The notes: a model not told the origin generated them from the sequence alone. A DNA stretch of 64,000 nucleotides from Leifsonia sp052114085 (GCF_052114085.1 NZ_JBFREB010000001.1:496001-560000), one strand, 5' to 3'; positions 15,748-25,182 are shown, counted from the first letter of the stretch. Numbers and translations: made by a program.

Positions 15748-18072
15748 TCAGAGCGCGTCGGTGTAGACGGCACCCACGGTAGCCGCCTCCACCTCGGACG
15801 TCACCAGGCGGGCGTCCGCGGCGGTGACGACGTGGACGGGACCCGTGATCGCGAAAGCGGCGGCCGTCTCGCGCTCGTCGCACGACGACCCGACCCACAG
15901 CTCTACAGCGCCGGGCTCCACGATGCGGCGGAGCGAGGGATCGGAGAACGCCAGGCGCGCGGTGGGAACCGCGAAGCGCACGACCGCCTCCTCACCCGGC
16001 CGGAGATCGACCCGGCGGTAGCCGAGCAGCTGCGCGACCGGACGGGTCACGCTGGCGTGCACATCCCGGGCGTACAACTGCACCAGATCAGTGCCTGCGC
16101 GTTCGCCGGTGTTCCGGATGCGGACACTCGCGGTGAACGTGTCACCGGCCTCGACCTGCGCCTCGACCTCCAGCTCCGACCGCTCGAACGTCGTGTACGA
16201 GAGACCGTGGCCGAACGGCAGCACCGGGGTGCTGTCGGCGCTGGTGATCTCGTTCGGCCCGCCGAGAATGGGGTGCAGATAGGAGTACGGCTGCGCGCCG
16301 GCCGACCGCGGAAGCGATACCGGCAGGTGGCCGGAGGGGGAGACCCGGCCGGAGAGGACCGCCGCGATGGCGCGGCCACCCTCCTCGCCGGGGAAGAACG
16401 CCTGAATCACGGCGGCGGGGGCGGTCACGCCCTCCACTGCCCAGCCGATCGCGTACGGCCGGCCCGACAGCACCACCAGTACGACGGGCGTGCCGGTCGC
16501 GACGACCCGCTCGACGAGTTCCCGCTGGATGCCTGGAAGCTCCAGGCTCTCGACGTCGTTCCCTTCGCCGACGGTCCCGCGGCCGAAGAGCCCGGCCCGG
16601 TCGCCGACGACCACGACGGCGACGTCGGCGGCGCTCGCCGCTGCGACGGCGGACGGGATGCCCGAACGGTCGTCGCCTTCGACGTCGCAGCCGCGCTGGT
16701 ATGCGACGGAAGCCGACGAGAATTCGCCGCGCACCGCCTCCAGCACCGACGGGAGCTCGAAGCCCAGGGGGACCTCGGGGTGGTGCGCCAGCACGTGGTT
16801 GGCGAACGAGTAGCAGCCCATCAGCGCTTCGGGCGCATCGGCATTGGGGCCGAGCACCGCGATCCGTGCGGGGGCGGACTCCAGCGGCAGAACGCCGTCG
16901 TTGGTGAGCAGGACCAGCGACTCCTCGGCCAGTCGCAGCGCCACGTCGCGGTGGGCGGGCGTGTCCAGGTCGATGGAGGTGGGGGGCTCGTCGAAGGTCG
17001 CATCCAGCAGGCCCAGCTCCTCCTTCTGAGCCAGCACCCGCAGAACGGCGGTGTCGACCAGCGCCTCGTCCGTCTCGCCCGAGCGGATGCGCGCGGCGAG
17101 CGGTTCGAGGAAGGCGTCGCCGGTGGGCAGCTCCACGTCGATTCCGGCCGCGAGCGCGAGGGCGGCGGCCTCCCCGAGGTCTGCGGCGACGGCGTGCATC
17201 GTGTGCAGGAAGGCGACCGAGAAGTAGTCGGAGACCACGGTCCCGTCGAAGCCCCACTCGTCGCGGAGGATTCCGGTCAGGTACGCGGGCGATGCGCCCA
17301 CCGGGATGCCGTCGATCTCGGCGTACGAGTTCATGACCGACCGCACCCCGCCATCCCGGACCGCCATCTCGAAGGGAGGCAGCAGGGTGTCGCGCACTTC
17401 GCGCGGTCCGGCGTGCACGGGGGCGTGGTTGCGGCCGGCCTGCGAAGCCGAGTACCCGACGAAGTGCTTGAGCGTCGCGTGCACGCCCGCGCCCTGCAGC
17501 CCGCGCACGTAGGCGGTCCCCAGAGTGCCGACGACGTAGGGGTCCTCGGCGATGCACTCGTCCACACGGCCCCAGCGCGGGTCACGGATGACATCGAGCA
17601 CCGGGGCCAAGCCCTGGTGGATGCCGAGCTCGCGCATCGACATCCCGATGAGGCCCGCCATCTCCTCGACGAGCTCCGGGTCGAAGGAGGCACCCCAGGC
17701 GAGCGGCGTCGGGAACGTGGCGGCCTTCCACGCGGCGAGCCCGGTCAGGCACTCCTCGTGCACGAGTGCAGGGATGCCGAGGCGCGTCTCCTCCTTGAGC
17801 CGCCGCTGCTCCGCCCACAGCCATGCTGCGCGCTCGGCCGGGTCAACCGGGCGGGTGCCGTACACGCGGGTCAGCTGTCCGAGACCGTTGGCGGTCACGT
17901 CGGCGTAGGCACCGGGGTTGCCCATCTCGCCGGCCATGGGGGCGACGAGCTCGTCGCCCTTGTCGACCCAGAAGCCGACCAGCTGGGCGAGCTTCTCGTC
18001 CAGTGTCATGTCGGCGAGGAGCGCGCGAACGCGTTCGGAGGGCGCGGAAGGGCGCGGAAGGGATTCGGTCAT
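15748..18072 (-). CDS. Glycoside hydrolase family 3, probable beta-xylosidase/beta-glucosidase
   Basis: The 774-residue enzyme removes terminal beta-linked sugars from oligosaccharides. It has an N-terminal GH3 barrel with HATLKHFVGYSA and the nucleophile segment GFDGTVVSDYFSVAF (Asp of SDY, about residue 275). A GH3 C-terminal domain and a fibronectin-III-like domain (about residues 640-745) follow. No signal peptide is present, so it acts in the cytoplasm on imported oligosaccharides. It lies directly downstream of an ABC importer on the same strand and upstream of xylA-xylB, which favours xylo-oligosaccharides as substrate, though beta-glucosides cannot be excluded. Confidence 0.9.
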   Translation of the reverse strand: MTESLPRPSAPSERVRALLADMTLDEKLAQLVGFWVDKGDELVAPMAGEMGNPGAYADVTANGLGQLTRVYGTRPVDPAERAAWLWAEQRRLKEETRLGIPALVHEECLTGLAAWKAATFPTPLAWGASFDPELVEEMAGLIGMSMRELGIHQGLAPVLDVIRDPRWGRVDECIAEDPYVVGTLGTAYVRGLQGAGVHATLKHFVGYSASQAGRNHAPVHAGPREVRDTLLPPFEMAVRDGGVRSVMNSYAEIDGIPVGASPAYLTGILRDEWGFDGTVVSDYFSVAFLHTMHAVAADLGEAAALALAAGIDVELPTGDAFLEPLAARIRSGETDEALVDTAVLRVLAQKEELGLLDATFDEPPTSIDLDTPAHRDVALRLAEESLVLLTNDGVLPLESAPARIAVLGPNADAPEALMGCYSFANHVLAHHPEVPLGFELPSVLEAVRGEFSSASVAYQRGCDVEGDDRSGIPSAVAAASAADVAVVVVGDRAGLFGRGTVGEGNDVESLELPGIQRELVERVVATGTPVVLVVLSGRPYAIGWAVEGVTAPAAVIQAFFPGEEGGRAIAAVLSGRVSPSGHLPVSLPRSAGAQPYSYLHPILGGPNEITSADSTPVLPFGHGLSYTTFERSELEVEAQVEAGDTFTASVRIRNTGERAGTDLVQLYARDVHASVTRPVAQLLGYRRVDLRPGEEAVVRFAVPTARLAFSDPSLRRIVEPGAVELWVGSSCDERETAAAFAITGPVHVVTAADARLVTSEVEAATVGAVYTDAL

Positions 18073-18103
18073 GTCGATCTCACACTTCTTGGGAGGACGG
18101 GCC

Positions 18104-19000
18104 TCAGCCCTTGACGGCGCCAGTCAGGCCGCCGACGATGCGGCGCTCGAAGATGCTGAAGAAGATCAGCGCCGGAATCATGGAGAGGGAGGTGAACGCC
18201 AGCACCTTCGCGGTGTCGACGGAGTACTGCGACGAGAACGCCTGGACTCCGAGGGGCAGCGTGAAGGTCGCCTCGTTGTTGAGGAGGAAGAGCGGCAGCA
18301 GGTAGCTGTTCCAGCTGGCGATGAAGGCCAGGATGCCCACGGTGATCACACCGGGGAGCGAGAGCCGGAGCACCATCCGCCAGAAGAACCCGAGTCGGCT
18401 GCAGCCGTCGATGAAGGCGGCTTCCTGGATCTCGTCCGGGATCGCCCGCAGGAACGGGACCAGGATGATGATGGTGGTCGGCAGCGCGAACGCGATCTGC
18501 GGCAGGATCACGCCGCCCAGCGAATTCATCAGCCCCAGGTTGCGCACCACGATGTACAGCGGCGTGATGGCGACGGTGATCGGGAACATCAGGCCGGCGG
18601 CGAAGAGGGCGTAGAGCAGTCCGCGCCCGCGGAAGCTGTAGCGAGCGAGCACGTAGCTCGCCATCAGCCCCAGGACGATGACACCCAGGGTGGTGACCAC
18701 CGCGACGATGCTCGAGTTGAGCACCTCCTGCCAGAAGACCCCGCCGGTGAGCACGCCGAGGTAGTTCTGGACGTTCCACGGGTTGGGGAAACCGGCCGGG
18801 TCGACCGTGATCTGCGAGTTGGTGCGGAAACCGCCCAGCACGATGTACACGATCGGCGCCAGCATCAGCGCGATCACGATGAGGGCGACGAAGTAGACGG
18901 TCGGTGAACCCCACGGCAGGCCCTTGGCCTTCTTGCGGTCCGGCGCCTCCAGAACGCCAGGCGCCTCCGGGGCATCCGGGACGGCGACGAATGCGCTCAT
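18104..19000 (-). CDS. Sugar ABC transporter permease, MalG type (CUT1)
   Basis: The 298-residue inner-membrane subunit has six hydrophobic segments. The cytoplasmic EAA loop, EIQEAAFIDGCSRLGFFWRMVLRLSLPG (about residue 195), docks onto an ATPase. It overlaps the preceding permease gene by four bases (ATGA), showing coupled translation. With the MalF-type partner and the binding protein upstream it makes a CUT1 oligosaccharide importer. No ATPase gene is adjacent, which is common in actinobacteria that share one MsiK-like ATPase. Confidence 0.92.
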   Translation of the reverse strand: MSAFVAVPDAPEAPGVLEAPDRKKAKGLPWGSPTVYFVALIVIALMLAPIVYIVLGGFRTNSQITVDPAGFPNPWNVQNYLGVLTGGVFWQEVLNSSIVAVVTTLGVIVLGLMASYVLARYSFRGRGLLYALFAAGLMFPITVAITPLYIVVRNLGLMNSLGGVILPQIAFALPTTIIILVPFLRAIPDEIQEAAFIDGCSRLGFFWRMVLRLSLPGVITVGILAFIASWNSYLLPLFLLNNEATFTLPLGVQAFSSQYSVDTAKVLAFTSLSMIPALIFFSIFERRIVGGLTGAVKG

Positions 19001-20034
19001 CGGTTCTTCCTTCCGGTGCGCCTGTCACCCGTGATCGCGCCGGCGGTGTCGCGCCGGAGCACGAACCGCTGGTAGAACAGCGCGACGATCAGGGAGATCA
19101 GGAAGATCACGACGGCGACGGCGTTTCCGTAGCCGAAGTTGCCGGCGTTGCGGCCGTTGGCGACCATGTAGGTCGCCATGGTCGAGGTGCCGGCGGTGGA
19201 GGCCACGTACTGGCCCCAGATGATGTAGACGAGGTCGAAGAGCTGAAGCGCCCCGATGATCGACAGGAACGCCCATATTCGGAGGGTCGGGCCGAGCAGC
19301 GGCAGAGCGATCCGCCGCTGGATCTGCCAGTAGGAGGCCCCGTCGAGCGCGGCCGCCTCGTACAGCTCCTCCGGGATGCCCTGGAGTCCTGCGAGGAAGA
19401 GGATGACGGCGAAGCCGACGTACTTCCAGGTCAGGATCGCCAGCAGCGTCCAGATGGCGATGCTGGGGTCGGAGAGCCAGTCGTGGACGAGGAAGTCCAG
19501 CCCCAAGTTCTTGAGCATGCCGTTCAGCGCGCCGTTCGTGGCGAGCATCAAGCTCCACCCCGTCCCGACGACGACTTCGGCGATGACGTAGGGGACGAAG
19601 ATGAGGACGCGGATGATGGACTGCCCGCGCATCTTCCGGTTCAGCAGCAGCGCCAGCAGGATGGCCACCGGCCCCTGCAGGACGATCGAGCCGATGACGA
19701 TCAGGGCGTTGTGCCAGAGGGCCTGCAGGAAGGCCGAGTCCTGGAGGATCGTGACGTAGTTCTGCAGACCGATGAAGTCGGTCGCCGGGCCGTAGCCCTG
19801 CCAGCGGAAGAAGCCGTAGTAGGCGGCGATCACGACCGGGAAGATCACGAAGGCGATGAAGACGATCGCCGCGGGGCCCGCCAGCAGGAGGATCTCCAGG
19901 CGCATGGCCCAGCCGGCACGCTTGCGGCTGCGCTGCTGCGGCGGGAGCGACGCGACTGCGCCGCTCCCGCCGTGCTGCGCGAGATCCGACTTCGGCAGGA
20001 TGCCGGTGGACGTGTTCTCGCGGGTGTTGCTCAC
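18997..20034 (-). CDS. Sugar ABC transporter permease, MalF type (CUT1)
   Basis: The 345-residue permease has a hydrophilic N-terminal extension of about 40 residues and six transmembrane segments. The EAA motif reads GIPEELYEAAALDGASYWQIQRRIALPLLGP (about residue 220). It lies between the binding-protein gene (13 bases upstream) and the MalG-type gene (overlapping), in one operon with the GH3 hydrolase. Its job is the membrane half of a xylo- or gluco-oligosaccharide importer. Confidence 0.92.
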   Translation of the reverse strand: MSNTRENTSTGILPKSDLAQHGGSGAVASLPPQQRSRKRAGWAMRLEILLLAGPAAIVFIAFVIFPVVIAAYYGFFRWQGYGPATDFIGLQNYVTILQDSAFLQALWHNALIVIGSIVLQGPVAILLALLLNRKMRGQSIIRVLIFVPYVIAEVVVGTGWSLMLATNGALNGMLKNLGLDFLVHDWLSDPSIAIWTLLAILTWKYVGFAVILFLAGLQGIPEELYEAAALDGASYWQIQRRIALPLLGPTLRIWAFLSIIGALQLFDLVYIIWGQYVASTAGTSTMATYMVANGRNAGNFGYGNAVAVVIFLISLIVALFYQRFVLRRDTAGAITGDRRTGRKNR

Positions 20035-20047
20035 GAGGTCAGCCCTC

Positions 20048-21337
20048 TCAGCCCTTCTTGGCGGCGTCGTTGGCCGCCTGGATCAGCTGCTTCGGGTCGC
20101 TCTTTCCGGCCAGCATGTCGACGACCGCCACGTTGAGCGCGTTGCCGACGTTCTGACCCAGAACGGTGTCGAGCCACTGCGAGACGTACGGGGCCGCGTT
20201 GTAGGCCTTGAGCACATCCTTCAGGTAGGGCTCGGTGACGACCTTCTGCGCCTCCGAGTTCACCGGGGGAGCGTTGAAGGCCTTGTAGTAGGCCTCCTGC
20301 TGGTCGGTGGTTGCGACGAAGTTCAGGAAGTCGGCGCACTCCTTCGGAGCCTTGACCGAGCACGAGTAGCCGTCGACGCCGCCCATGATGGAGCCGGGCT
20401 CGCCCTTACCGCCGGAAACCTCCGGGAAGGGGTAGAAGCCCAGGTCAGGCAGTGGCTTCTGGTCGGGGGTGAGGGATGCGATCACTCCCGGGTCCCACGC
20501 GCCCATGAGCTCCATCGCGGCCTTGTGGTTCGCGACGAGGCCGGCCGAGCTGCCCGCGCCCTGCTGGGCGGAGGTGGTGAGGAAGCCGTCGTTGAAGGGC
20601 TTGGTGTCGGAGAACTTCTGCAGGTCCTCCGCGGCCTTCAGCCAGCAGCCGTCGCTGAACGACTTGGAGTCGGCGGTCTTCTCCATGGTGGAGCCGGCGC
20701 ACTCGCGGAGCGCGAACCAGTAGAACCAGTGCGCGGCGGGCCAGGCGTCCTTGGCGCCGAGGGCGATCGGCGAGACGCCGGTTGCCTTCAGCTTGGTGAC
20801 GTCGGCGTTGAGGTCGTCGATCGTCTTCGGTGCCTCGGTGATGCCGGCGGCCTTGAACAGGTCCTGGCTGTGGAAGAGCCCACCCGGGAGCACGGCGATG
20901 GGCATGGCCCAGACCTTGTCCTGGTAGGTCTCCGCCTTGAAGGATCCCTCGGAGATGTTCTTCTTCGTCTCGGACGACACCTTGCCGGTGATGTCCATGA
21001 GCTGCCCGGCGTTGACCATTGCTGCCATCTTTCCGCCGCCTCGCTGCAGGAAGATGTCGGGTGCGTCGCCGGAGTTGAGCGCGGTCTGCAGTTTGCCGTC
21101 CAGGTCTTCGTTCTGGATGGACTGGACCTTGATGGTGACGTTGGGGTTCGCCTTCTCGAAAGCCGCGACGGCATTCTTCCAGAACGCCTGGCCGGGGCCG
21201 GTGGTGGAGTTCTGCCAGAGGGTCATGCTGACCTTGCCGTTGCTGCTGGAGCTGTCGGAGCCGCCGCTGCACCCGGTGAGGGCGAGCGCGCCGGCCATCA
21301 CGACGGCGGCCCCTGTAAGGAGCTTGGTGCCTTTCAT
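20048..21337 (-). CDS. Extracellular solute-binding lipoprotein of sugar ABC importer
   Basis: This 429-residue family-1 solute-binding protein captures sugars outside the membrane. The N-terminus MKGTKLLTGAAVVMAGALALTGCSGG is a lipoprotein signal peptide with lipobox LTGC, so the start is ATG 21337 rather than an upstream in-frame codon. The mature part shows the usual family blocks (MTLWQNSTTGPGQAFW, AFEKANPNVTIKV, GDAPDIFLQRGGG). It is the first gene of the minus-strand operon, opposite a LacI regulator with a perfect palindrome between them. Confidence 0.93.
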   Translation of the reverse strand: MKGTKLLTGAAVVMAGALALTGCSGGSDSSSSNGKVSMTLWQNSTTGPGQAFWKNAVAAFEKANPNVTIKVQSIQNEDLDGKLQTALNSGDAPDIFLQRGGGKMAAMVNAGQLMDITGKVSSETKKNISEGSFKAETYQDKVWAMPIAVLPGGLFHSQDLFKAAGITEAPKTIDDLNADVTKLKATGVSPIALGAKDAWPAAHWFYWFALRECAGSTMEKTADSKSFSDGCWLKAAEDLQKFSDTKPFNDGFLTTSAQQGAGSSAGLVANHKAAMELMGAWDPGVIASLTPDQKPLPDLGFYPFPEVSGGKGEPGSIMGGVDGYSCSVKAPKECADFLNFVATTDQQEAYYKAFNAPPVNSEAQKVVTEPYLKDVLKAYNAAPYVSQWLDTVLGQNVGNALNVAVVDMLAGKSDPKQLIQAANDAAKKG

Positions 21338-21402
21338 GTGATTCCAACCTGTTCTCTTCGTTGAGGTGGGGACGTGGAGAGTGTCGCAAGCGCCAGCCAT
21401 CG

Positions 21403-21439
21403 TGTCAAACGTTTTCGAAAACCTTTTCTACGCTATGCT
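21403..21439. promoter_or_regulatory. Divergent promoter and LacI operator, binding protein/lacI
   Basis: GTTTTCGAAAAC at 21411-21422 is a perfect 12-base palindrome of the CG-centred type bound by LacI-family regulators. On the minus strand it abuts a TTGACA -35 box (21408-21403), with a weak GACACT 17 bases further. On the plus strand TATGCT (21434-21439) fits a -10 box so close to the lacI ATG (21448) that the message would be nearly leaderless. The regulator thus probably controls both itself and the importer operon. Confidence 0.65.
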
Positions 21440-21447
21440 CAAGCGCC

Positions 21448-22449
21448 ATGGGACGGCGTCCGACGATCAATGATGTGGCCGAAGCGGCCGGCGTCTCCGT
21501 TGCCACCGTGTCCAAGGCGGTCAACGGCAGATACGGCGTCGCGGTGGAGACCGTGGAGCGCGTGCTCAGCGTGGTGCAGGAGCTCGGATACGAGTCCAGC
21601 CTGGTCGCCAGCAGCATGCGCTCGCGGCGGACCGGCGTGATCGGCGTGCTCGTCGCGGATTTCGAGCCGTTCTCCGCCGAGATCCTGAAGGGCGTCGGCG
21701 CCGCGCTCCACGACTCCCGGTACGACCTCCTCGCCTACAGCGGTTCGAGGCAGCCGTCGAGCGAAGGATGGGAGCGCCGGTCGCTGAGCCGACTCAGCGG
21801 AACCCTCATCGACGGCGTGATCATGGTCACCCCGACGGTCGTGAACGCGAACGCCGACGTGCCCATGGTCGCCATCGACCCGCACACCGGCCGCGCCGAC
21901 GTCCCGACCGTCGAGTCGGAAAGTTTCGGCGGGGCCCGCAATGCGATCGCCTTCCTGATCGGGCTGGGCCACAGCCGGATCGCATACGTCGCCGGCCGCC
22001 CGGATCTGCGGTCCTCCAGCCTGCGCGACGCCGGTTACCGGCGTGCGCTGAGCGAGGCGGGCATCCCGTTCGATCCGTCTCTGGTCGCGGTCGGACGTTA
22101 CGAGCACAACACCGTCCGCGAGGTGGCGCTGCCGCTGCTGACGCGTCCCGATCGGCCGACCGCGGTCTTCGCGGCCAACGACATCTCGGCGATCGCGGTG
22201 ATGGAGGTGGCAGCGGAGATCGGCCTGGATGTGCCGCGCGAGCTGTCGGTGATCGGCTTCGACGACGTGCCGGAGGCATCCCAGTACAACCCGCCGCTGA
22301 CCACGGTGCGCCAGCCGATGCAGAGTCTGGGCGCGGCGGCCGCAGACCTGCTCGTCGCGCTGATGAACGGTGAGACGCCGGAGCGAACGCACCTCCGCCT
22401 CCCGACCAGGCTGGTCCGGCGCGCGACGACGGCCCCGCCGGCCGGCTGA
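21448..22449 (+). CDS. LacI-family transcriptional regulator (importer/GH3 operon)
   Basis: The 333-residue protein begins MGRRPTINDVAEAAGVSVATVSKAVNG, the LacI helix-turn-helix with hinge helix. A periplasmic-binding-protein-like sugar domain follows, ending in the conserved VPRELSVIGFDDVPEASQYNPPLTTVRQP. It is divergent from the sugar-importer/GH3 operon across a 110-base gap containing a perfect palindrome, so it is the likely local repressor released by a xylo- or gluco-oligosaccharide. The ATG at 21448 is chosen as the start of the HTH; the upstream extension runs through the operator. Confidence 0.92.
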   Translation: MGRRPTINDVAEAAGVSVATVSKAVNGRYGVAVETVERVLSVVQELGYESSLVASSMRSRRTGVIGVLVADFEPFSAEILKGVGAALHDSRYDLLAYSGSRQPSSEGWERRSLSRLSGTLIDGVIMVTPTVVNANADVPMVAIDPHTGRADVPTVESESFGGARNAIAFLIGLGHSRIAYVAGRPDLRSSSLRDAGYRRALSEAGIPFDPSLVAVGRYEHNTVREVALPLLTRPDRPTAVFAANDISAIAVMEVAAEIGLDVPRELSVIGFDDVPEASQYNPPLTTVRQPMQSLGAAAADLLVALMNGETPERTHLRLPTRLVRRATTAPPAG

Positions 22450-22568
22450 CCCGCGCCCACCCGCCGAGTTGCGACACGATGTCACCGCTCAGGCGGCATA
22501 CGAGCAACGACTCACGGGTCGCCGAAGCCGCCGAACAGCGGGGACGAGCGGGGCTCTACACTGACCGC

Positions 22569-22943
22569 ATGACGTTCGGTCAGGCCATCCAGACGGTGCT
22601 GCGCAAGTACGCCGAATTCGGCGGGCGGGCGTCGCGTCCCGAATTCTGGTGGTGGATGCTGTTCTCCGCGCTCGTGGCCAGCGCGCTCAACGTGTTCAGC
22701 GTCATCCGGATCGGCGATACGTCGTCGCTGGGCGCCATCCTGTCCAGCCTCTGGGGCATCGCAACGCTGCTTCCCACGCTCGCCGTCGGCGTTCGCAGGC
22801 TCCGCGATGCGGGCTACGGCTGGGGCCATATGTTGTGGCTGCTGGTCCCCATCGCGGGCCTCATCGTGCTGATCGTCTTCTGGGCACAGCCCGCTCGTGA
22901 CCGCATGACGGCCGCGACCGCCACGGGACAACCCGCCCCCTGA
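22569..22943 (+). CDS. DUF805 membrane protein
   Basis: The 124-residue protein has an N-terminal amphipathic segment (FGQAIQTVLRKYAEFGGRASRPEFWWW) followed by three to four hydrophobic helices. GRASRPEFWWWMLF and GVRRLRDAGYGWGHMLWLLVPI are hallmark motifs of DUF805. Members are small integral membrane proteins of unknown function. The ATG at 22569 precedes the family's N-terminus; the preceding 120 bases are non-coding. It stands alone between the lacI gene and a convergent esterase. Confidence 0.85.
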   Translation: MTFGQAIQTVLRKYAEFGGRASRPEFWWWMLFSALVASALNVFSVIRIGDTSSLGAILSSLWGIATLLPTLAVGVRRLRDAGYGWGHMLWLLVPIAGLIVLIVFWAQPARDRMTAATATGQPAP

Positions 22944-22968
22944 CCGCAGCGCCACCGGACCCGAACGG

Positions 22969-23943
22969 TCAGCGGGCGAAGCGCTCGGCCAGCCAGGCGG
23001 CCTGCGCGCGCCAGTGCGCACCGCCGCCGCCCTCGTGGTCGTTGAACGGGTACACCTCGATCGCGCGATCCTGCGCAGCCAGGTGGTTGAACGCAGCGAA
23101 CGTCGTCGAGGGCGGCACCACCGTGTCCATCAAGGCGACGGAGAACAGCGACGGCGCGTGGATGCGGCGCGCGAAGTTCACGCCGTCGAAGTACGACAGC
23201 GTCCGGAAGACCTCGGCCACTTCGTCGCGGTGCACGGAGAGGTACGTGGCGAGCTCGAGGTACGGACCACCGGCAGCGATGTCGACGCCGCGGCGGAACG
23301 CACAGAGGAATGCCACGTCCGGCAGCACCGCGGAGACACAGTCAGCGAGCGCGCCTGCGGCCAGAGCGATCCCGCCACCCTGGCTGCCTCCGGTGACGGC
23401 GATGCGCTCGCCGTCGACGAAGGGCAGGCCGCGCGTCGCGTCGACAGCGCGCACCGCATCGGTGAAGACACGCCGGTAGTAGTACGTTTCCGGCGAGTGG
23501 ATGCCGCGGGTCATCACGCCAGGGGTCGCCGGTCCCGAGCCGTGCGGGTCAGGCGTGTCGCCGCCGCTGCCCCAGCCGCTACCCTGGCCGCGCGTGTCGA
23601 CGAAGACGTGAACGTACCCGGCGAGCGCCCACGAGACGTTCTCCCCGGGCAGCCCGCGGCCGCCGCCGTAACCCTGGAACTGCACCACCGCCGGCAGTGG
23701 CCCGTCGGCGTTGAGCGGCCGCGATACCCATGCACGCACCGGCTCCCCGCCGAAGCCGGGGAACACCAGGTCCTCGACGATGAGCTGGGTGACGGGAGTG
23801 TCGGCAGGGGTCAGCTCCGGGACGCCACCGGCGGCGCGGGCCTCCGCGATCGTGCGCTCCCAGAACGCGTCGAAGTCGGCCGGCTCGTCCACCCCCGGGC
23901 GGAAGTCGAGCAGTTCGGAGTGGGTCAGGTCGGTGAGCGGCAT
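22969..23943 (-). CDS. Acetyl xylan esterase / cephalosporin-C deacetylase family (AXE1)
   Basis: The 324-residue alpha/beta hydrolase removes acetyl groups from xylose residues in the family. The N-terminus MPLTDLTHSELLDFRPGVDEPADFDAFWERTI is typical of AXE1. GGSQGGGIALAAGAL (about residue 185) carries the nucleophilic serine, ALMDTVVPPSTTFAAFNHL the acidic residue, and NDHEGGGGAHW the catalytic histidine. There is no signal peptide, so it acts in the cytoplasm on imported acetylated oligosaccharides. This fits the surrounding xylosidases, xylose isomerase and importers. Confidence 0.92.
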   Translation of the reverse strand: MPLTDLTHSELLDFRPGVDEPADFDAFWERTIAEARAAGGVPELTPADTPVTQLIVEDLVFPGFGGEPVRAWVSRPLNADGPLPAVVQFQGYGGGRGLPGENVSWALAGYVHVFVDTRGQGSGWGSGGDTPDPHGSGPATPGVMTRGIHSPETYYYRRVFTDAVRAVDATRGLPFVDGERIAVTGGSQGGGIALAAGALADCVSAVLPDVAFLCAFRRGVDIAAGGPYLELATYLSVHRDEVAEVFRTLSYFDGVNFARRIHAPSLFSVALMDTVVPPSTTFAAFNHLAAQDRAIEVYPFNDHEGGGGAHWRAQAAWLAERFAR

Positions 23944-24028
23944 CGGTCTCGCTTTCGGCACAATTTTCTGCGGGGCGCATCCGGCGGAGGGGTACACCGC
24001 CCGTCGGATGGCGTGGGCGTCATTGTTG

Positions 24029-24087
24029 CACAGCGGTACGGAGGCACAGCGGTACGGAGGCACAGCGGTACGGAGGCACAGCGGTAC
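24029..24087 (+). repeat. Short tandem repeat, 16-base unit, 3.7 copies
   Basis: The unit CACAGCGGTACGGAGG occurs at 24029, 24045 and 24061 without mismatch, then partly (11 bases) at 24077. It lies in the divergent gap between the esterase and a LacI-family regulator, upstream of both starts. A whole number of copies that is not a multiple of three and the non-coding position suggest a slippage-prone spacer or repeated regulator-binding site. Confidence 0.85.
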
Positions 24088-24141
24088 AGCGGCACCCGCT
24101 CCCGCGTCGGCCTCCCCCCGCGAATGTGCGACAGTGGCAGC

Positions 24142-25149
24142 ATGGCCGCCCCCTCCCGTCCGACGCTGCAGGCGATCGCACGCGAGGCGTCCGTGTCGCT
24201 CTCCACCGTGTCCAAGGTGCTGAATGGGCGGCCGGGAGTGTCGCCCGCGACCCGCCGACGTGTGGAAGACCTTCTCCACGACTCCGGCTACGCGCGGCGG
24301 GGGGTGGATGCGGAACGCGGCGAGACCGTGGAGCTCGTCATCGAGAACCTGGCGAGCGAGTGGTCCGTCGAGGTCATCCGTGGTGTCGAGCGCGTCGCGC
24401 GGGAGAACGGGCTCGCGATGGTCCTCTCCACGATCGGCGATTACCACGTGGTCGGGGACGAGTTCGTCACCGGAGTCCTCCGCCGGAAGCCGATCGCGGT
24501 CGTGCTGCAGTTCTCCAACCTGACCGCCGACCATCGCCGCCAGTTGCGCGCCCGCAACATCCCCTTCGTCGTCGTGGACCCCGCCGGTGACCCTCCGGCG
24601 GGCGTTCCCTCCATCGGCGCGACCAACTGGGCGGGCGGCCTGGCGGCGACCCGTCACCTCCTGACGCTCGGCCATCGGCGCATCGCGGCCATCGGCGGAC
24701 CGGCGGACCTGATGTGCTCCCGGGCCCGGCTGGCGGGGTACCAGGCGGCGATGCAGGAGGCGCGCATCCCGGTCCCCCGGCGGATCGGCGGCGGCGGCTT
24801 CTCCCGGGAGGACGGCGAGCGGGAGGGGCGGCGGCTGCTGGCCGCGGCGGACCGGCCGACCGCCATCGTCTGCGCCAACGACATGCAGGCGCTGGGCGTC
24901 TACGATGCCGCTTTCGCCCTGGGCCTGGACGTGCCGGGAGACGTCTCGGTGATCGGCTTCGACGACGCGCCGTCGGCATCCTGGGCCCGGCCTCCGCTCA
25001 CCACGATCCGCCAGCCGCTGCAGGAGATGGCGGAGGAGGCGACCCGGCTGGCACTCCGGCTGCGCGCGGGCGACGAGGAGATCACACGGCTGGAACTGGC
25101 GACGACCCTCGTCGAGCGCGCCTCGACCGCCTCGCCCCGCCGCCACTGA
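24142..25149 (+). CDS. LacI-family transcriptional regulator
   Basis: The 335-residue regulator has an N-terminal HTH (RPTLQAIAREASVSLSTVSKVLNGRPGVSPATRRRVEDLL) and a C-terminal sugar-binding domain ending in PGDVSVIGFDDAPSASWARPPLTTIRQPLQEM. It is divergent from the acetyl-xylan esterase gene. ATG 24142 places the HTH close to the N-terminus; another in-frame ATG at 24124 would add six residues. A 16-base palindrome 110 bases downstream of its stop, before a Gfo/Idh operon, is a possible target besides its own promoter. Confidence 0.9.
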   Translation: MAAPSRPTLQAIAREASVSLSTVSKVLNGRPGVSPATRRRVEDLLHDSGYARRGVDAERGETVELVIENLASEWSVEVIRGVERVARENGLAMVLSTIGDYHVVGDEFVTGVLRRKPIAVVLQFSNLTADHRRQLRARNIPFVVVDPAGDPPAGVPSIGATNWAGGLAATRHLLTLGHRRIAAIGGPADLMCSRARLAGYQAAMQEARIPVPRRIGGGGFSREDGEREGRRLLAAADRPTAIVCANDMQALGVYDAAFALGLDVPGDVSVIGFDDAPSASWARPPLTTIRQPLQEMAEEATRLALRLRAGDEEITRLELATTLVERASTASPRRH

Positions 25150-25182
25150 CCCCTCGCCCCGAGAACCGCCGAGGTGTGACTA

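Noticed and set aside
13996..18114. Plus-strand open frame of 1372 codons
   Set aside because: It is the antisense of xylB, xylA and the GH3 gene, all of which have clear family motifs; its translation is low-complexity and has no recognisable domain.
24029..24087. CRISPR array
   Set aside because: Units are directly adjacent with no spacers and only 16 bases long.
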